Positions 22,776 to 33,045 of a DNA stretch of 64,000 nucleotides are shown here, piece by piece. The translations under genes and the position numbers were made by a program. The DNA is from Symsagittifera roscoffensis. Taxonomy: Eukaryota; Xenacoelomorpha; Acoela; Convolutidae. Below the pieces are notes generated by a model. That model worked only from the letters and a program-made list of their open reading frames with translations. It made no database searches and had not been told where the DNA came from. Location: the NCBI RefSeq assembly GCF_963678635.1, contig NC_087066.1, forward strand, positions 27,595,301-27,659,300. The letters run 5' to 3'. Each line of letters opens with the position of its first letter. Within the stretch, counting starts at the first letter, position 1.

Positions 22776-23084
22776 ATGCTGAAAAACCTTGGACTCGTTC
22801 CTGTATTGGAACCATATTCTGACAAAGACTCAACCATGGAGCAGGAACTTGCGAACTGTCATGCGGTGTATGACGTAGCAACATACAAGAAGAGAAGGGT
22901 GTGTGTCACAATCAAGAAGTACAGTGTGAACAAGCCACCCTACATTCAGATTCGACTCTTCTTTGCAAAACAGAACGAAGTCTTGAAGCAAGTTGCCTAT
23001 GTCAACTATACTTTGAACGAATTCAAAGAACTCGCCCAATTCTTGGGAGATTTTATAATTGTTGAGAACAGTAATGATCAATAA
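22776..23084 (+). CDS. Small basic protein, possibly PC4-like, U2 copy
   Basis: An intact 102-aa frame, the partner of 15,930-16,238; it differs from it by, for example, IRLFFAKQ for IRLFSAKQ and DFIIVEN for DFMFVEN. Both copies staying open suggests a recent duplication or retained constraint. Same weak PC4-like argument. Confidence 0.55.
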   Translation: MLKNLGLVPVLEPYSDKDSTMEQELANCHAVYDVATYKKRRVCVTIKKYSVNKPPYIQIRLFFAKQNEVLKQVAYVNYTLNEFKELAQFLGDFIIVENSNDQ

Positions 23085-23365
23085 TTTTGTTGAGTGATGT
23101 TATTATAATAATGTAATTCAAATATTCATCTCCTCGAATCATTTTTTAAAATTTCTTTGAGCTGAGCAGTATGAGTTGGAACATTGGTTTTTCCAGAACT
23201 TTTGTTTGAAAGCTTCAAAATAATTTGGGACTTTTCTTTTTCATATCGTCTTACAAGAAAAGTCCCAGAAATTTTCACTAACAGTTTTGGAATCTCAAAA
23301 TTTACCAAAATTGTAAGATTTGGATACAGAATCACAAATTTCTCAGTTTAAGTGGACTTGGCATA

Positions 23366-23603
23366 ATGGATGACGAAAAATTTTGCAAGTTATCGTTCAG
23401 ATATTAAAAAAATAGATCTTATAGAGTATCGTAGAAAAGGAAACATTTGGAAAAACATTCAGAAACTTCAGTTGGAAAAAGAAGAGTATGATAAACTGGT
23501 TGATTTTATCCCCTCGGTTTTGGCTTTTGTTGAAACATTCAAAAAAACTTGTATCATTTTTGATGAATGCACTGTAGAAAATGAACGTTCAGAAATTGAA
23601 TAA
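23366..23603 (+). pseudogene. Small charged protein, possibly PC4-like, U2 copy
   Basis: From ATG about 23,366 a deletion in the A/T run shifts the frame after five codons. The remainder is open and reads SDIKKIDLIEYRRKGNIWKN, then LQLEKEEYDKLVDF and CIIFDECTVENERSEIE. The core is complete here, whereas U1 has a stop. Confidence 0.45.
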
Positions 23604-23960
23604 AATTCTCAGAAATTTTGATTTGATTAAGTATGACTTTTCATCAAATACAAAAAGAAAAAATTGATTTTGTACCTGTATTGTTTTGGACCCAAACATA
23701 AATTTGATTGAAAAGGACCAAAAATTTCCTTTTGGGGGTCTAATTGGATGCGGAAATTCCTGTATGGATTATTTTTTTGCAAATTCAAAAATTTTCAGAC
23801 TTCATGCAATTTTACATGATGCAGCTAGATCTGTGAATTCTACTTCTTATAAGGGACCTGGTTAGTGTTATGTTTTACCTAGATTTCCAAGTTCTTGTTT
23901 TCTTGGTCAGGTGACTAGATTGTTCTTCTGTTTATATGTTAAAATTTTTGCTTCATCAGT
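23590..23960 (+). pseudogene. Small conserved Polinton protein, U2 copy
   Basis: The counterpart of 16,732-17,040. Segments KFPFGGLIGCGNSCMDYFF and FRLHAILHDAARSVNS are readable in different frames. Broken; function unknown. Confidence 0.38.
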
Positions 23961-24021
23961 ATATGCATTATTCGATTGTTAGTCATTTTAACCAAAAACT
24001 TCAGCGAAAACAGTTAACATC

Positions 24022-24463
24022 ATGAGTTTAGTTGTTTTGGATATTGAAAGTATTGAAAACAAAATAGTGAAAGAGTTTATAAAAATGGACAAACTGTGGG
24101 ATATTCCTTTCTTCCTCCCAAAAAGTTCAAAGCTACATCTCAGTCAGCTTGGTATACGAAGCATCTTCATAGAATCAATTGGAACAGTGGCCACGAAAAA
24201 GCTTGAAAAAAATATTGAAAAAACTGAAAGCTCCAGAAATAGAATGTTTTTGCAAAAGGTTATGAAAAATGTAAAATTCTGTCAGAAATCATGGAAACAA
24301 AGGTTACAAACTTGGATGACTACGCATGCCCAAAAGTTCAGAATTTGATTTTCAAAGATGAAGAATTTGATTGGAGGTGTAGCAACTACCCATTTCGTCA
24401 TGCAAATACTCTTCACTGTGTAGAAAGAAAAGCATTTGCATACGGAACATGGATGTTTTTTTA
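24022..24463 (+). pseudogene. Polinton-associated exonuclease/RNase H-like protein, broken
   Basis: Begins MSLVVLDIESIENKIVKEF. The early Asp-Ile-Glu on a hydrophobic strand (VVLDIE) resembles the first acidic motif of DEDD exonucleases/RNase H folds. The frame then shifts repeatedly; later readable pieces are SEIMETKVTNLDDYACPKVQ and CSNYPFRHANTLHCVERKAF, a Cys/His-rich tail that could bind zinc. It sits just upstream of the ATPase. The fold assignment is an inference; that this is a decayed Polinton gene is more secure. The right part is duplicated at 31,235-31,420. Confidence 0.5.
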
Positions 24464-24731
24464 ATAATGGTTTTAAAATTTAAATTTTAATCATAATCAA
24501 TTTTTCCATTCCAAAGTTGAGATGGGAGATGAATGTGACAAGCAATTAAATTTAGGAAATTTTGTTTTTGATGAGGAGAATCATGAACGAAAATCTTGGA
24601 AGTTTTTTGGACGTACGTGTAATAGATCTCTTTTAGTTTTTATGTGCCAATTTGTTGTCATAGTTTGAATACTAGCACGTGCAACCGTTCGAATAAGGTA
24701 CAGTCGGTTATATTTAACCTTCTCCAAAGCT

Positions 24732-25599
24732 ATGAATAAAATAATTTCTACCAAAGAACGAGTTTTTATTTCGCTAGTTGGATTGAGTGGATCTGGAAAA
24801 TCGCATCTTATTTTTGAGTGGTTAAACATTGGTACATTTCAACCAAAGTTCGGAAAAATGTTTTTATTTTTATCGACATTATCAACCTCTTTATGGACAA
24901 AGGCAAAGAAAAAACCTTAAGTTTATCCAAGGAGTTGTCTTTGAACTGATTGCAAACCTTCCCAATAATGGAACAAAATACGTGTTAATATTTGTTGACT
25001 CTTGTGAAGAAATTTCAAATTCTAAGCAGTTTGTAAAAGTTGCTACTGCTGGAAGACACAGGGGACTGAATACAATATATATTAAGCATAACTTGTTTGA
25101 TCAAAGCAAATTGGGAAGAAATGTTGAGTTACAAAATACACATATAGTCTTATTCAAGTCACCGAGAGATGTTTTAAAAATCAATACATTAAGTCAACAA
25201 CTAGGCTTAAAATCACAATTGAAAGAGTGGTATCAAGATGCAACATCTACTCCTTATGGTTATTTACTCATTGATTTAACTCCAAAAACAGTTGATTCGC
25301 TGAGATATTGCACAAAGAGTGGTTCAGTTCCATCAAAGTTTTATCTACCAGCAGGAACAGAAACTAAGTTTTTGGACGATGAGCATACCATACGTCTCTA
25401 TACTCCCAGTATTTTAAACTTTTTCTCAAAAACTTCAAAAACAATTCATCCTCCATTGTCCAAAAAGTTTTATTCAATTCCTCAGCGAATGTCTAGTAAA
25501 CTTACTACGAGGCGAGCTAAAGGATCTTCGAAAGGTAGACGTAGTAAAAAACCGAAGAGAGATATCAGAACTCACACGAAGAGGAACTTCACTGCATAA
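24732..25599 (+). pseudogene. FtsK/HerA-type genome-packaging ATPase
   Basis: The Polinton virion DNA-packaging motor. From ATG 24,732 the Walker A segment is GLSGSGKSHL. A one-base shift near 24,860-24,900 moves to the frame 24,829-25,599, which contains the Walker B-like segment YVLIFVDSCEE and then VATAGRHRGLNTIYIKHN, a typical sensor/arginine region, and LQNTHIVLFKSPRD. The C-terminus is Arg/Lys-rich. Apart from the single frameshift it would be full length for the family (~275 aa). The second copy at 31,687-32,553 has no shift near Walker A but has one near the C-terminus. Confidence 0.9.
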
Positions 25600-25600
25600 A

Positions 25601-26090
25601 ATGAGAAGAATTTTGAGCTCGCCAAAAGGCTTACAATTAATATTTGTTATCACTCCTTTTGTCATTAAACGATTGACATAGTATGGATCAGTTTGTTCTA
25701 ATTCTTTACTGAATTTATCAATCACAAAGTACACTTCCAAAAAAAAAATTGGAACAAAAGCAAGAAAAAGAGGAGATTGTACCAAAAGATTTTGATTCCA
25801 TTTACAGTGCTGTAAATGCAAAGTTGAAAACGAGTAACAATAAGCTTCTTATTGATTTAATTTTGAATTCTCCTACAATTAGACTAAGTCAGTTAGAAAA
25901 TATCATATTAGATAATCGAGACACAAAATAATCAATTGTAGACTTTGTGTGTGCACTAAAGCGAAAAAATACCAACTTTCCCGATGTTTACTTTTTCATT
26001 TTGGAAGCAACTCAAATTCCACCTAAACTTGTTATCAACAAGAATGCCAAAGCGAAAGACAGAGGATCTCGAGTCCCTTTCAAAATCTGA
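25601..26090 (+). pseudogene. Small Polinton protein between ATPase and integrase
   Basis: Starts about MRRILSSPKGLQLIFVIT just after the ATPase stop, is broken by a stop near 25,677 and by shifts around the A-run at 25,740. It then reads KDFDSIYSAVNAKLKTSN and NNKLLIDLILNSPTIRLSQL to 25,931, followed by FVCALKRKNTNFPDVYFFIL. About 160 residues in total. No domain recognised; the position is the same in the duplicated copy (32,556-33,045). Confidence 0.5.
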
Positions 26091-26990
26091 AAAGGTAAGT
26101 CTGAAAGATTGTATTCTAGGGGTAGAGCTGCGTACGGTTCTGTGCAAAACTTGAGTAAAGAAAGCGGGTTGGCAAAAAAGAAGGTCGAACGATTTTTTAC
26201 AAACCAAGACATCGTATACAAAATTTGGTCCACCAATCAGACGTTTCCGAAGGTTTCAAGCGTTTTCAAAATATATCAATGAAGTCTGGTGTATGGACTT
26301 GGCATTTGTGGACAAACTAGCGAGTCAAAACAATGGAGTCAAATAATTATTGGTTGCCGTTGATGTTTTTTCGCGATATGTCAGAGTTCAAACAATGAAA
26401 ACTAAATATGCCAAAGACACTTTACAAGCTTTCAATAAAATGATTTCACGAAAAAAACACTCCTGAAAAGCTTTGGTTTGATAAAGGAACAGAATATGTG
26501 GGAACTTTCGAAAAATTTTGCAAGGAAAAAAAAACATTGAAGTTTACTCGACAATGAGTGAAACAAAAGCTGCATTTGCAGATAGAGCCATTCAATCATT
26601 AAAACACATTATTTACCGCTACATAGAAGATCATGGTGAACAATTCATTCACAAGTTGCCGCAATTTGTGTCTACAATGAATTGTCGCATCAATAGATCT
26701 CTTGGGAAATCCCCTAGAGATGTCAAGAATACTGATTTCCTCTCAATTCTGTACAATAAACCTGTAACAAGGTATAAGAAACTAAAATTTAAAGTTGGAG
26801 ACAGAGTGAGAATTTCAAAGAATGATATCTGAAAAGGATTCAAACCACAATTTACGGATGATTTTTTTGAAATTTCGGCAATATTTACAAAAAACCTCCT
26901 ACATCCATCATCAAAGATCTCGACAAAGAACAAATTCTGGGAAAATTTTATGAAAAAGAGCTTAGAAAATGTTCTGATTAAAAGTAAATA
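26041..26990 (+). pseudogene. Retroviral-type (DDE) integrase of the Polinton
   Basis: The transposition enzyme of Polintons. Pieces in different frames: LSKESGLAKKKVERFFTNQD (N-terminal part), VWCMDLAFVDK (first catalytic Asp, about 26,290), GCR/VAVDVFSRYVRVQTM, FDKGTEYVGTF (second Asp, about 26,480), and an open frame 26,518-26,832 with KNIEVYSTMSETKAAFADRA. There the Glu/Ala-rich helix normally supplies the third acidic residue. A basic C-terminus (FKVGDRVRISKNDI) follows, an SH3-like end. At least four frame breaks and the stop after NDI disable it. It is homologous to 33,000-33,948. Confidence 0.9.
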
Positions 26991-27026
26991 ATTTTTTCTA
27001 AACTAAATTTCTATCGATCATTTGAC

Positions 27027-27854
27027 ATGGATTCTTTCACTATTGAGTTGGTTTCCAACGCTTCTTATAATTGTTATCCGAATAATAGTCTTAGTTCTTC
27101 TACAAACTTTCTACCCCAACAAATACATTTGAAAGGAGAATGGGAGGTTGCTATTTCAGAAATATCATACCCTTTTTTGAACCAAAATGTTACAGAGGGA
27201 AAATTTACATTCGTAGATGGTAGAGAAAGTTCTGAGGAGAAAAGAAAGATTGTACCGATGAACATTGAACCAGGATTGTATCCAAGTATTGTTGATATAG
27301 TTGTACCCATGAACAACAAAATTTGAGAACATCTAGGTGCTCAAGTTTTTGAATATAACGGAATCTATGTATCAGACGATAAAATTACACAAAAAGTTGC
27401 TGTTCATTTACCTGAGAATCAATCAGTGTTTATAATTCAGAGTGCTGATTTGAGCCACATTTTTGGTTGTGATTTAGAACAAAATCAAACAGGGGTTATA
27501 ATGAAAGAAAAAGGTCCACATTATCCTCAGTGTCCTTACGACATTATAAGAATACATTCCCTAATGATATATAGTGATATTATAGAATATAACATAGTCG
27601 GTGATACAAAAACTCCCTTATTGCGTTGTGTTCCATTTATCTTCAAAGTGAAGAGTGGAGATATAATTTCTACAGTACAGTACATGAATTATCAATCGCT
27701 TACGAATTAACAGTTTAAAAAGCTGTTGAAAAATTTTTTCCATAGCATCAAGATAGAACTAACAGATATTACAGGCGAAAAAATTTCTTTTGTGTCCGTA
27801 GGAATCACTCGAGTTGTTCTCTTGTTCCGCAAGATTTCGAATAATCAGTTTTGA
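27027..27854 (+). pseudogene. Minor capsid (penton-like) protein
   Basis: Starts MDSFTIELVSNASYNCYPNN. The segment IHLKGEWEVAISEISYPF is a hallmark of the Polinton single-jelly-roll minor capsid protein that would form virion vertices. A TGA at 27,323-27,325 (CGA in the other copy) and a TAA at 27,708 interrupt the frame. The C-terminal FVSVGITRVVLLFRK is readable to the final TGA. Usual length is about 270 codons, so the gene is complete apart from these stops. It is followed closely by the core-like gene in a capsid operon-like block. Confidence 0.82.
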
Positions 27855-27871
27855 TTTAAACTTCATACGAA

Positions 27872-28246
27872 ATGATTGCTCAAAATTCAGCTGATATCCC
27901 TATTTTTCGAAGACATACAGGACAGCGTGGAAGAGGTTTTGGAGATCTTGCACAAACTCTTGGAAGAACTGCAATCTCCTTTATTAAAAAGTATATAGTC
28001 CCAGTTGAGAAAAAAATTGGCGCAGATTTGTTTGAAATTGCTGCTCCAGAGATTGGGGAATTTGTTAGTGGACGTAAAGAACTCAAAACATTTGCAAAAG
28101 ATGTGGGAACAAAAACAGTTCGGAAACAAGTGGGAGGTGGAAAAAAGAAATACAAACGTAGATCTGGTGGAACCAGATCCATTTCTGGAAAAAGTAGATC
28201 GAAAAACAGTCGCTCTCGCAATGAAATTTTTGATAATATAAAATGA
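27872..28246 (+). CDS. Basic core-like protein
   Basis: An intact 124-aa frame. The N-terminus is RRHTGQRGRGFGDLAQTLGR, followed by a helix-rich middle and a strongly basic Gly/Ser/Lys/Arg tail (GGGKKKYKRRSGGTRS). Composition and position, directly upstream of the major capsid gene with an ATGA overlap at 28,243, fit a DNA-condensing or capsid-associated virion protein like those of adenovirus-type viruses. That is inferred from context. The duplicate (34,828-35,202) has an early stop. Confidence 0.62.
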   Translation: MIAQNSADIPIFRRHTGQRGRGFGDLAQTLGRTAISFIKKYIVPVEKKIGADLFEIAAPEIGEFVSGRKELKTFAKDVGTKTVRKQVGGGKKKYKRRSGGTRSISGKSRSKNSRSRNEIFDNIK

Positions 28247-29548
28247 GTGTAAACGAAAATCATTTTCGGTGTGGGGCTTTTACAAATTCTTCATTGGAGA
28301 TTTTTGATAAAGTCCCAGTTTTGGAAACAATTATGTCATCGTACACAGAAGAAGTATTCCCCAGTACTTCTCTGGATGAAAGCAGTATAGATTTTGAATT
28401 TGAAACGGATCGTAATCTCTACTTGGATATGCGTGACACCCATCTTAGCTTAAAGCTTCAACTATTCAAAGGAAGATTGTTTGATGCTTTCAAAAAAGAA
28501 AAAGCAGAACATAAAGCAAAATCGGAGGAAGATTCAGATGAGGAACCACAAACTTACTTCACTTATGTAAACAATCTACTACATTCTCTATTCTCCAACT
28601 GTGAAATTTATTTTAACAATACAATGGTTTACAATGCCAATGCATTATATCCTCATAAGGCACAAATATTGAACGAATTCAACTCGTCAGCAGTGAGTAA
28701 TTAAGGAATACTTGCTTGTCATGGATACAGTTTTGAAGAATATCCTGATGCATTTGACATGCATCCATTCACTGATAGAGCAAATTCCTTTGGAACAGCG
28801 ATAACTTTTTCACTCTATGGGAGGCTCGCCATTGGTTTGTTTACTTGCGAAAAATTTTTGCTACCAAATACCAAAGTTCGAATTAAATTTATTCGAGCTA
28901 GACCTAATTTCTACATGCTATCTGATAATCCAAATGTCAGTATGAAAACTGTTGATTGTTTGCTGTTTACTAGAAGAATTTGAAATGCTGAACCTAACCA
29001 TCAATACTTTCAATGAAATCTGGAAAGAGAACCTGCTCAATACAATTACATGGAAACTATAGCAAGAACCTTTATCATCCCATCTCGTCAAAACCAATTC
29101 ATACAAGAAAATATATTCAATAACGCCCCAATAAGAAGAATAGCTGTTGCAATGAATACAAATTCAGCTGTTGCGGGATCTATTCATGAAAACATTTCAG
29201 CTATTAGCAATTTCGTTTGAGAGAGCTGAGAATTATTCGGGGTGGAAAAACAATTGTTTCATTAGAGACAACTTCTCCTTGTCGTCCTTGAAAGCAATGC
29301 AGTTTAACGAAGATTTCCCAGCTCTTCCTATGGAAGATTTTCAATATTACTATACTCTAGTTTTTGACTTGACTTCACTACAGGATGCAGCTGAACAGTT
29401 GCATTATCCAGAACTTAATAGAGAAAGCTTGAGATTAGAAATGTTTTTCCAGTTTCCCTTGGAGTAAGTAACGGAAGTGATAGTCTTGAGAGAAAGACTA
29501 TCAAATGTTCAAATTGACAAATTCGGAACAGTTGCTAAAAATGTTTAG
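28243..29548 (+). pseudogene. Major capsid protein (double jelly-roll)
   Basis: The 153-codon opening frame MSVNENHFRCGAFTNSSLEI contains LYLDMRDTHLSLKLQLF and TYVNNLLHSLFSNCEIYFNN, the conserved N-terminal jelly-roll segments of Polinton/adenovirus-lineage capsids. A TAA at 28,702-28,704 interrupts it, and the same frame continues YSFEEYPDAFDMHPFTDRAN to a TGA at 28,981. Later pieces include ALPMEDFQYYYTLVFDLTSL and NRESLRLEMFFQFPLE near the C-terminus (29,291-29,467), and the final stop is at about 29,546. Full length would be ~430 codons. The TAA at 28,702 is shared by the duplicate, so decay preceded that duplication. A 13-bp deletion near 29,289 is private to this copy. Confidence 0.88.
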
Positions 29549-29582
29549 TTTTTTTTGAGTTTTCGGGTTCTTTCAAAAATGT

Positions 29583-29801
29583 TGTAACTTTTTGGGTCTT
29601 TTCATTGTTATTGTCTCTGTACTATCGGTTTCGTTTTTCTTCAGACCTAAATCTCCAGAAAAAGCAGATAATGAATGCTGTTTAATTGAAAACCCAAGAA
29701 AAATCTTCAACCTAGACTGTAAACCAGTGTTCAAAAACCTTTGTCCAGTTCACAAGTTTTGTGTATGGGACTTTGTTGATTCAATACCTAAATGCGCGTA
29801 A
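29583..29801 (+). pseudogene. Small Cys-rich membrane protein
   Basis: An open frame with a hydrophobic segment GLFIVIVSVLSVSFFF (one membrane helix or signal anchor), followed by a Cys-rich ectodomain-like part (NECCLIENP, CPVHKFCVWDF, IPKCA). No clear ATG opens the frame. Its end overlaps the ATG of the protease by 10 nt. The second copy is split by the LTR-element insertion at 36,684. Function unknown; a virion membrane or disulfide-bonded protein is possible. Confidence 0.5.
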
Positions 29802-30245
29802 GCCAAAAACTACTAGATGTAAATCAGCTAACAGTTGCAAAGATGGACAATTGTTCACTTCTGCAAATCATTGAAAGAGTTCCTGAACTCAGGTTCAAGT
29901 ACTTGGGATCTTACCCCTCTGATAAAGTACCTCAACTAACAAAATACTCTTTTGCAATTGTTAACTCAGCCCCAAGCAATAATAGAGGGGAGCACTGGAT
30001 CACGATAGCTCTATTGGGCAAAACTTAATATTTTGCTGATTTTTTAGGTCAAAAAAGAAAAGCTTATTCCTTTTTTTTACAAAAAAAGTATTGACGAATG
30101 GTTCCTCGAAAGCTACAAAAAACTGATAACTTCTGTGTATTTCACGCAATTTATTCAGCATTTCTTCTTTTTAAATTCTACCAGGCAAACTTGGATAGTT
30201 TTCATGGTGTGCATGTTTTGAATTTTATAAGTAATTTTATGTATA
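29792..30245 (+). pseudogene. Adenain/Ulp1-like cysteine protease
   Basis: From ATG 29,792 the 78-codon frame ends GEHWITIALLGKT; GEHW carries the catalytic His and SYPSDKVP precedes it, as in Polinton/adenovirus maturation proteases. After the TAA at 30,026 the next frames contain FADFLGQ (acidic partner) and, around 30,120-30,180, TDNFCVFHAIYSAFL, where the Cys is the expected nucleophile. The role would be capsid maturation. The copy at 61,208-61,690 has the same stop, so the break predates the duplication. Confidence 0.78.
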
Positions 30246-30274
30246 TGTGTAGTTTTTTTCATTTGTAAGTGTAA
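30246..30274. other. Short spacer before the right TIR
   Basis: A few dozen AT-rich bases between the protease remnant and the inverted repeat; nothing recognised. Confidence 0.4.
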
Positions 30275-30862
30275 ATTATGGCAGTAAGTTTACTATACGA
30301 TGCAGTGATTTATATATTTTCATTGTAATATATTTTTTTTCTCGAAAAAATTGATTTTTTTTCGAAATCTCCGTAGGTTTCAGCATTGTTTCAATTAGAT
30401 AGAAAGTAAGATTATCTATTAAATTAGCTTAAAAAATTGCTAATCTTATTGTGTTTTGAAATTTTTTTGAAATTTTTTTAATAAAAATTCCAAGTTTTTA
30501 CAGAAAAAACTCTTACCATTGACTTACCATGTATCAAAAAACTAACTAAAAGTCCTTCATTATACAACCTACAGGTAATTAACCTTTGATTTTTACAAAT
30601 TAGTTAACACGCGCCAACATTTTTGCGAAAAAATTAGACTTTTCTACACAGAAACAAAAAAAAATTAAGTTTTTCTTACCATTACTTTACCATCACACAA
30701 ACCATAAAACGTTCCATCGGTATTCCCTATCTTAATGCATTGTAGACTCTATACCCAATCTTAATACATAGCTTGCTGACCGGATGCTCTTTTCCCTATC
30801 TTAATACATGTGGGTCTGCAGGGAACCCCCCCCCCCCCCACTTAACCTCCAACATCTACAAA
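30275..30862 (-). repeat. Polinton right terminal inverted repeat
   Basis: The inverted counterpart of 10,732-11,335. It has three TTAAT(A/G)CAT-type motifs (inverted copies of ATTAAGATAGGGAATA or damaged versions) and a run of C about 12 long near 30,826-30,839 where the left TIR has GCGGGGG. It ends ...CTTAACCTCCAACATCTAC. Confidence 0.88.
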
Positions 30863-30868
30863 TCAGTA
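30863..30868. repeat. Target-site duplication TCAGTA, right
   Basis: Matches the TCAGTA at 10,726-10,731. Confidence 0.7.
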
Positions 30869-31234
30869 AAAAAATCATTAACTCTCAAAAAATTTTGAAA
30901 AATTTCGAACTATACAAAAATCGGCTTTCAAATTGATGGCATGAAAAATTAGTGAAAACTTCTTCAGTTTTATATTCCAACTTAAAACATGCCAAATCTT
31001 GTCTTTTTGCGTCAAGGTTGAAATCTGAATTTATTTGACATTTTATGATGTCCAAAAACTGACCGTAAATTTTAGGGATAAGGAGACTAAGACAAACGAT
31101 TTTTCAAGGGTAGAAACTTGTTGTATTCACTTGTGAAAGTTAATGGACAAGCATAATAAAACGAAGTTGAGAGGATCAAAATCTTGCTTAGCTAAAGTTA
31201 GCAAAAGTAAATGGAAAGCGGCGAAACCCGGGAC
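30869..31234. repeat. R flank (copy of 62,287-62,652)
   Basis: R-family DNA that flanked the original Polinton right end and was carried along in the ~7-kb tandem duplication. It ends at ...CGAAACCCGGGAC, immediately joined to mid-Polinton sequence at 31,235. Confidence 0.8.
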
Positions 31235-31420
31235 TGTCAGAAATCATGGAAACAAAGGTTACAAACTTGGATGACTACGCATGCCCAAAAGTTCAGAATT
31301 TGATTTTCAAAGATGAAGAATTTGATTGGAGGTTTAGCAACTACCCATTTCGTTATGCAAATACTCTTCACTGTGTAGAAAGAAAAGCATTTGCATACGG
31401 AACATGGATGTTTTTTTAAT
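31235..31420 (+). pseudogene. Exonuclease-like protein, C-terminal fragment (duplicate)
   Basis: Carries only the end of the gene at 24,022-24,463 (CSNYPFRYANTLHCVERKAF). The 5' part was not included in the duplication. Confidence 0.5.
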
Positions 31421-31686
31421 AATGGTTTTAAAATTTAAATTTTAATCATAATCAATTTTTCCATTCCAAAGTTGAGATGGGAGATGAATGTGACAAGCAA
31501 TTAAATTTAGGAAATTTTGTTTTTGATGAGGAGAATCATGAACGAAAATCTTGGAAATTTTTTGGACGTACGTGTTATAGATCTCTTTTAGTTTTTATGT
31601 GCCAATTTGTTGTCATAGTTTGAATACTAGCACGTGCAACCCTTCGAATAATGTACAGTCGGTTATATTTAACCTTCTCCAAAGCT

Positions 31687-32553
31687 ATGAAAAAAATAAT
31701 TTCTACCAAAGAACGAGTTTTTATTTCGCTATTTGGACTGAGTGGATCTGGAAAATCGCATCTTATTTTTCAGTGGTTAAACATTGGTACATTTCAACCA
31801 AAGTTCGACAAAATGTTTTATTTTTATCGACATTATCAACCTCTTTATGGACAAAGGCAAAGAAAAAACCTTAAGTTTATCCAAGGAGTTGTCTTTGAAC
31901 TGATTGAAAACCTTCCCAATAATGGAACAAAATACCTGTTAATATTTGTTGACTCTTGTGAAGAAATTTCAAATTCTAAGCAGTTTGTAAAGGTTGCTAC
32001 TGCTGGAAGACACAGGGGACTGAATACAATATATATTAAGCATAACTTGTTTCATCAAAGCAAATTGGGAAGAGATGTTGAGTTACAAAATACACAAATA
32101 GTCTTATTCAGGTCACCGAGAGATGTTTTAAAAATCAATACATTAAGTCAACAACTAGGCTTAAAATCACAATTGAAAGAGTGGTATCAAGATGCAACAT
32201 CTACTCCTTATGGTTATTTACTCATTGATTTAACTCCAAAAACAGTTGATTCGCTGAGATATTGCACAAAGAGTGGTTCAGTTCCATCAAAGTTTTATCT
32301 ACAGCAGGAACAGAAACTAAGTTTTTGGACGATGAGCATACCATACGTCTCTATACTCCCAATATTTTAAACTTTTTCTCAAAAACTTCAAAAACAATTC
32401 ATCCTCCATTGTCCAAAAAGTTTTATTCAATTCCTCAGCGAATGTCTAGTAAACTTACTACGAGGCGAGCTAAAGGATCTTTGAAAAGTAGACGTAAGTA
32501 AAAAACCGAAGAGAGATATCAGAACTCACACGAAGAGGAACTTAACTGCATAA
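31687..32553 (+). pseudogene. Packaging ATPase, duplicate copy
   Basis: Begins MKKIISTKERVFISLFGLSG with an intact Walker A GLSGSGKSHL; the frame runs on through LLIFVDSCEE and RHRGLNTIYIKHN. A one-base loss near 32,300 moves the C-terminal part (TIRLYTPNILNFFSKTSK) to another frame, followed by a further shift at 32,500. It is better preserved than the first copy up to the Walker B region. Confidence 0.88.
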
Positions 32554-32555
32554 AA

Positions 32556-33045
32556 TGAGAAGAATTTTGAGCTCGCCAAAAGGCTTACAATTAATATTTA
32601 TTATCACTCCTTTTGTCATTAAACGATTGACATAGTATGGATCAGTTTGTTCTAATTCTTTACTGAATTTATCAATCACAAAGTACACTTCCAAAAAAAA
32701 CAAAATTGGAACAAAAGCAAGAAAAAGAGGAGATTGTACCAAAAGATTTTGATTCCATTTACAGTGCTGTAAATGCAAAGTTGAAAACGAGTAACAATAA
32801 GCTTCTTATTGATTTAATTTTGAATTCTCCTACAATTAGACTAAGTCAGTAAGAAAATATCATATTAGATAATCGAGACACAAAAGAATCCATTGTAGAC
32901 TTTGTGTGTGCACTAAAGCGAAAAAATACCAACTTTCCCGATATTTACTTTTTCATTTTGGAAGCAACTCAAATTCCACCTAAACTTGTTATCAACAAGA
33001 ATGCCAAAGCGAAAGACAGAGGATCTCAAGTCCCTTTCAAAATCT
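32556..33045 (+). pseudogene. Small Polinton protein between ATPase and integrase, duplicate
   Basis: The counterpart of 25,601-26,090. It has an additional in-frame TAA at about 32,850 where the other copy reads Leu, and lacks the TAA that copy has near 25,931. Confidence 0.45.

Larger units (their letters stand above)
17130..23984. repeat. Internal tandem duplication, unit U2 (longer)
   Basis: A 6,855-bp unit beginning at CATCCAAGTTTCAACA and ending ATTCGATTGTTAGTC. It retains the polB N-terminus and the 166-aa gene that U1 lacks, so U2 is closer to the ancestral order. Confidence 0.85.
10732..30862. mobile_element. Polinton/Maverick DNA transposon, degenerate
   Basis: A 20.1-kb element bounded by ~0.6-kb terminal inverted repeats and a 6-bp target duplication. 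Gene content is diagnostic: protein-primed polymerase B (minus strand), and on the plus strand an FtsK/HerA-like packaging ATPase, retroviral-type integrase, penton-like and double-jelly-roll capsid proteins and an adenain-like protease. Almost every frame is interrupted, so this copy cannot supply its own functions, although it may once have formed virions. It inserted into an R repeat. It contains a large internal tandem duplication and its right third has been duplicated outside the element. No envelope or fusogen-like gene was recognised. Confidence 0.93.

Noticed and set aside
25474-25821. 115-codon minus-strand ORF between ATPase and integrase
   Set aside because: It overlaps plus-strand Polinton coding remnants whose protein pattern fits the gene order better.
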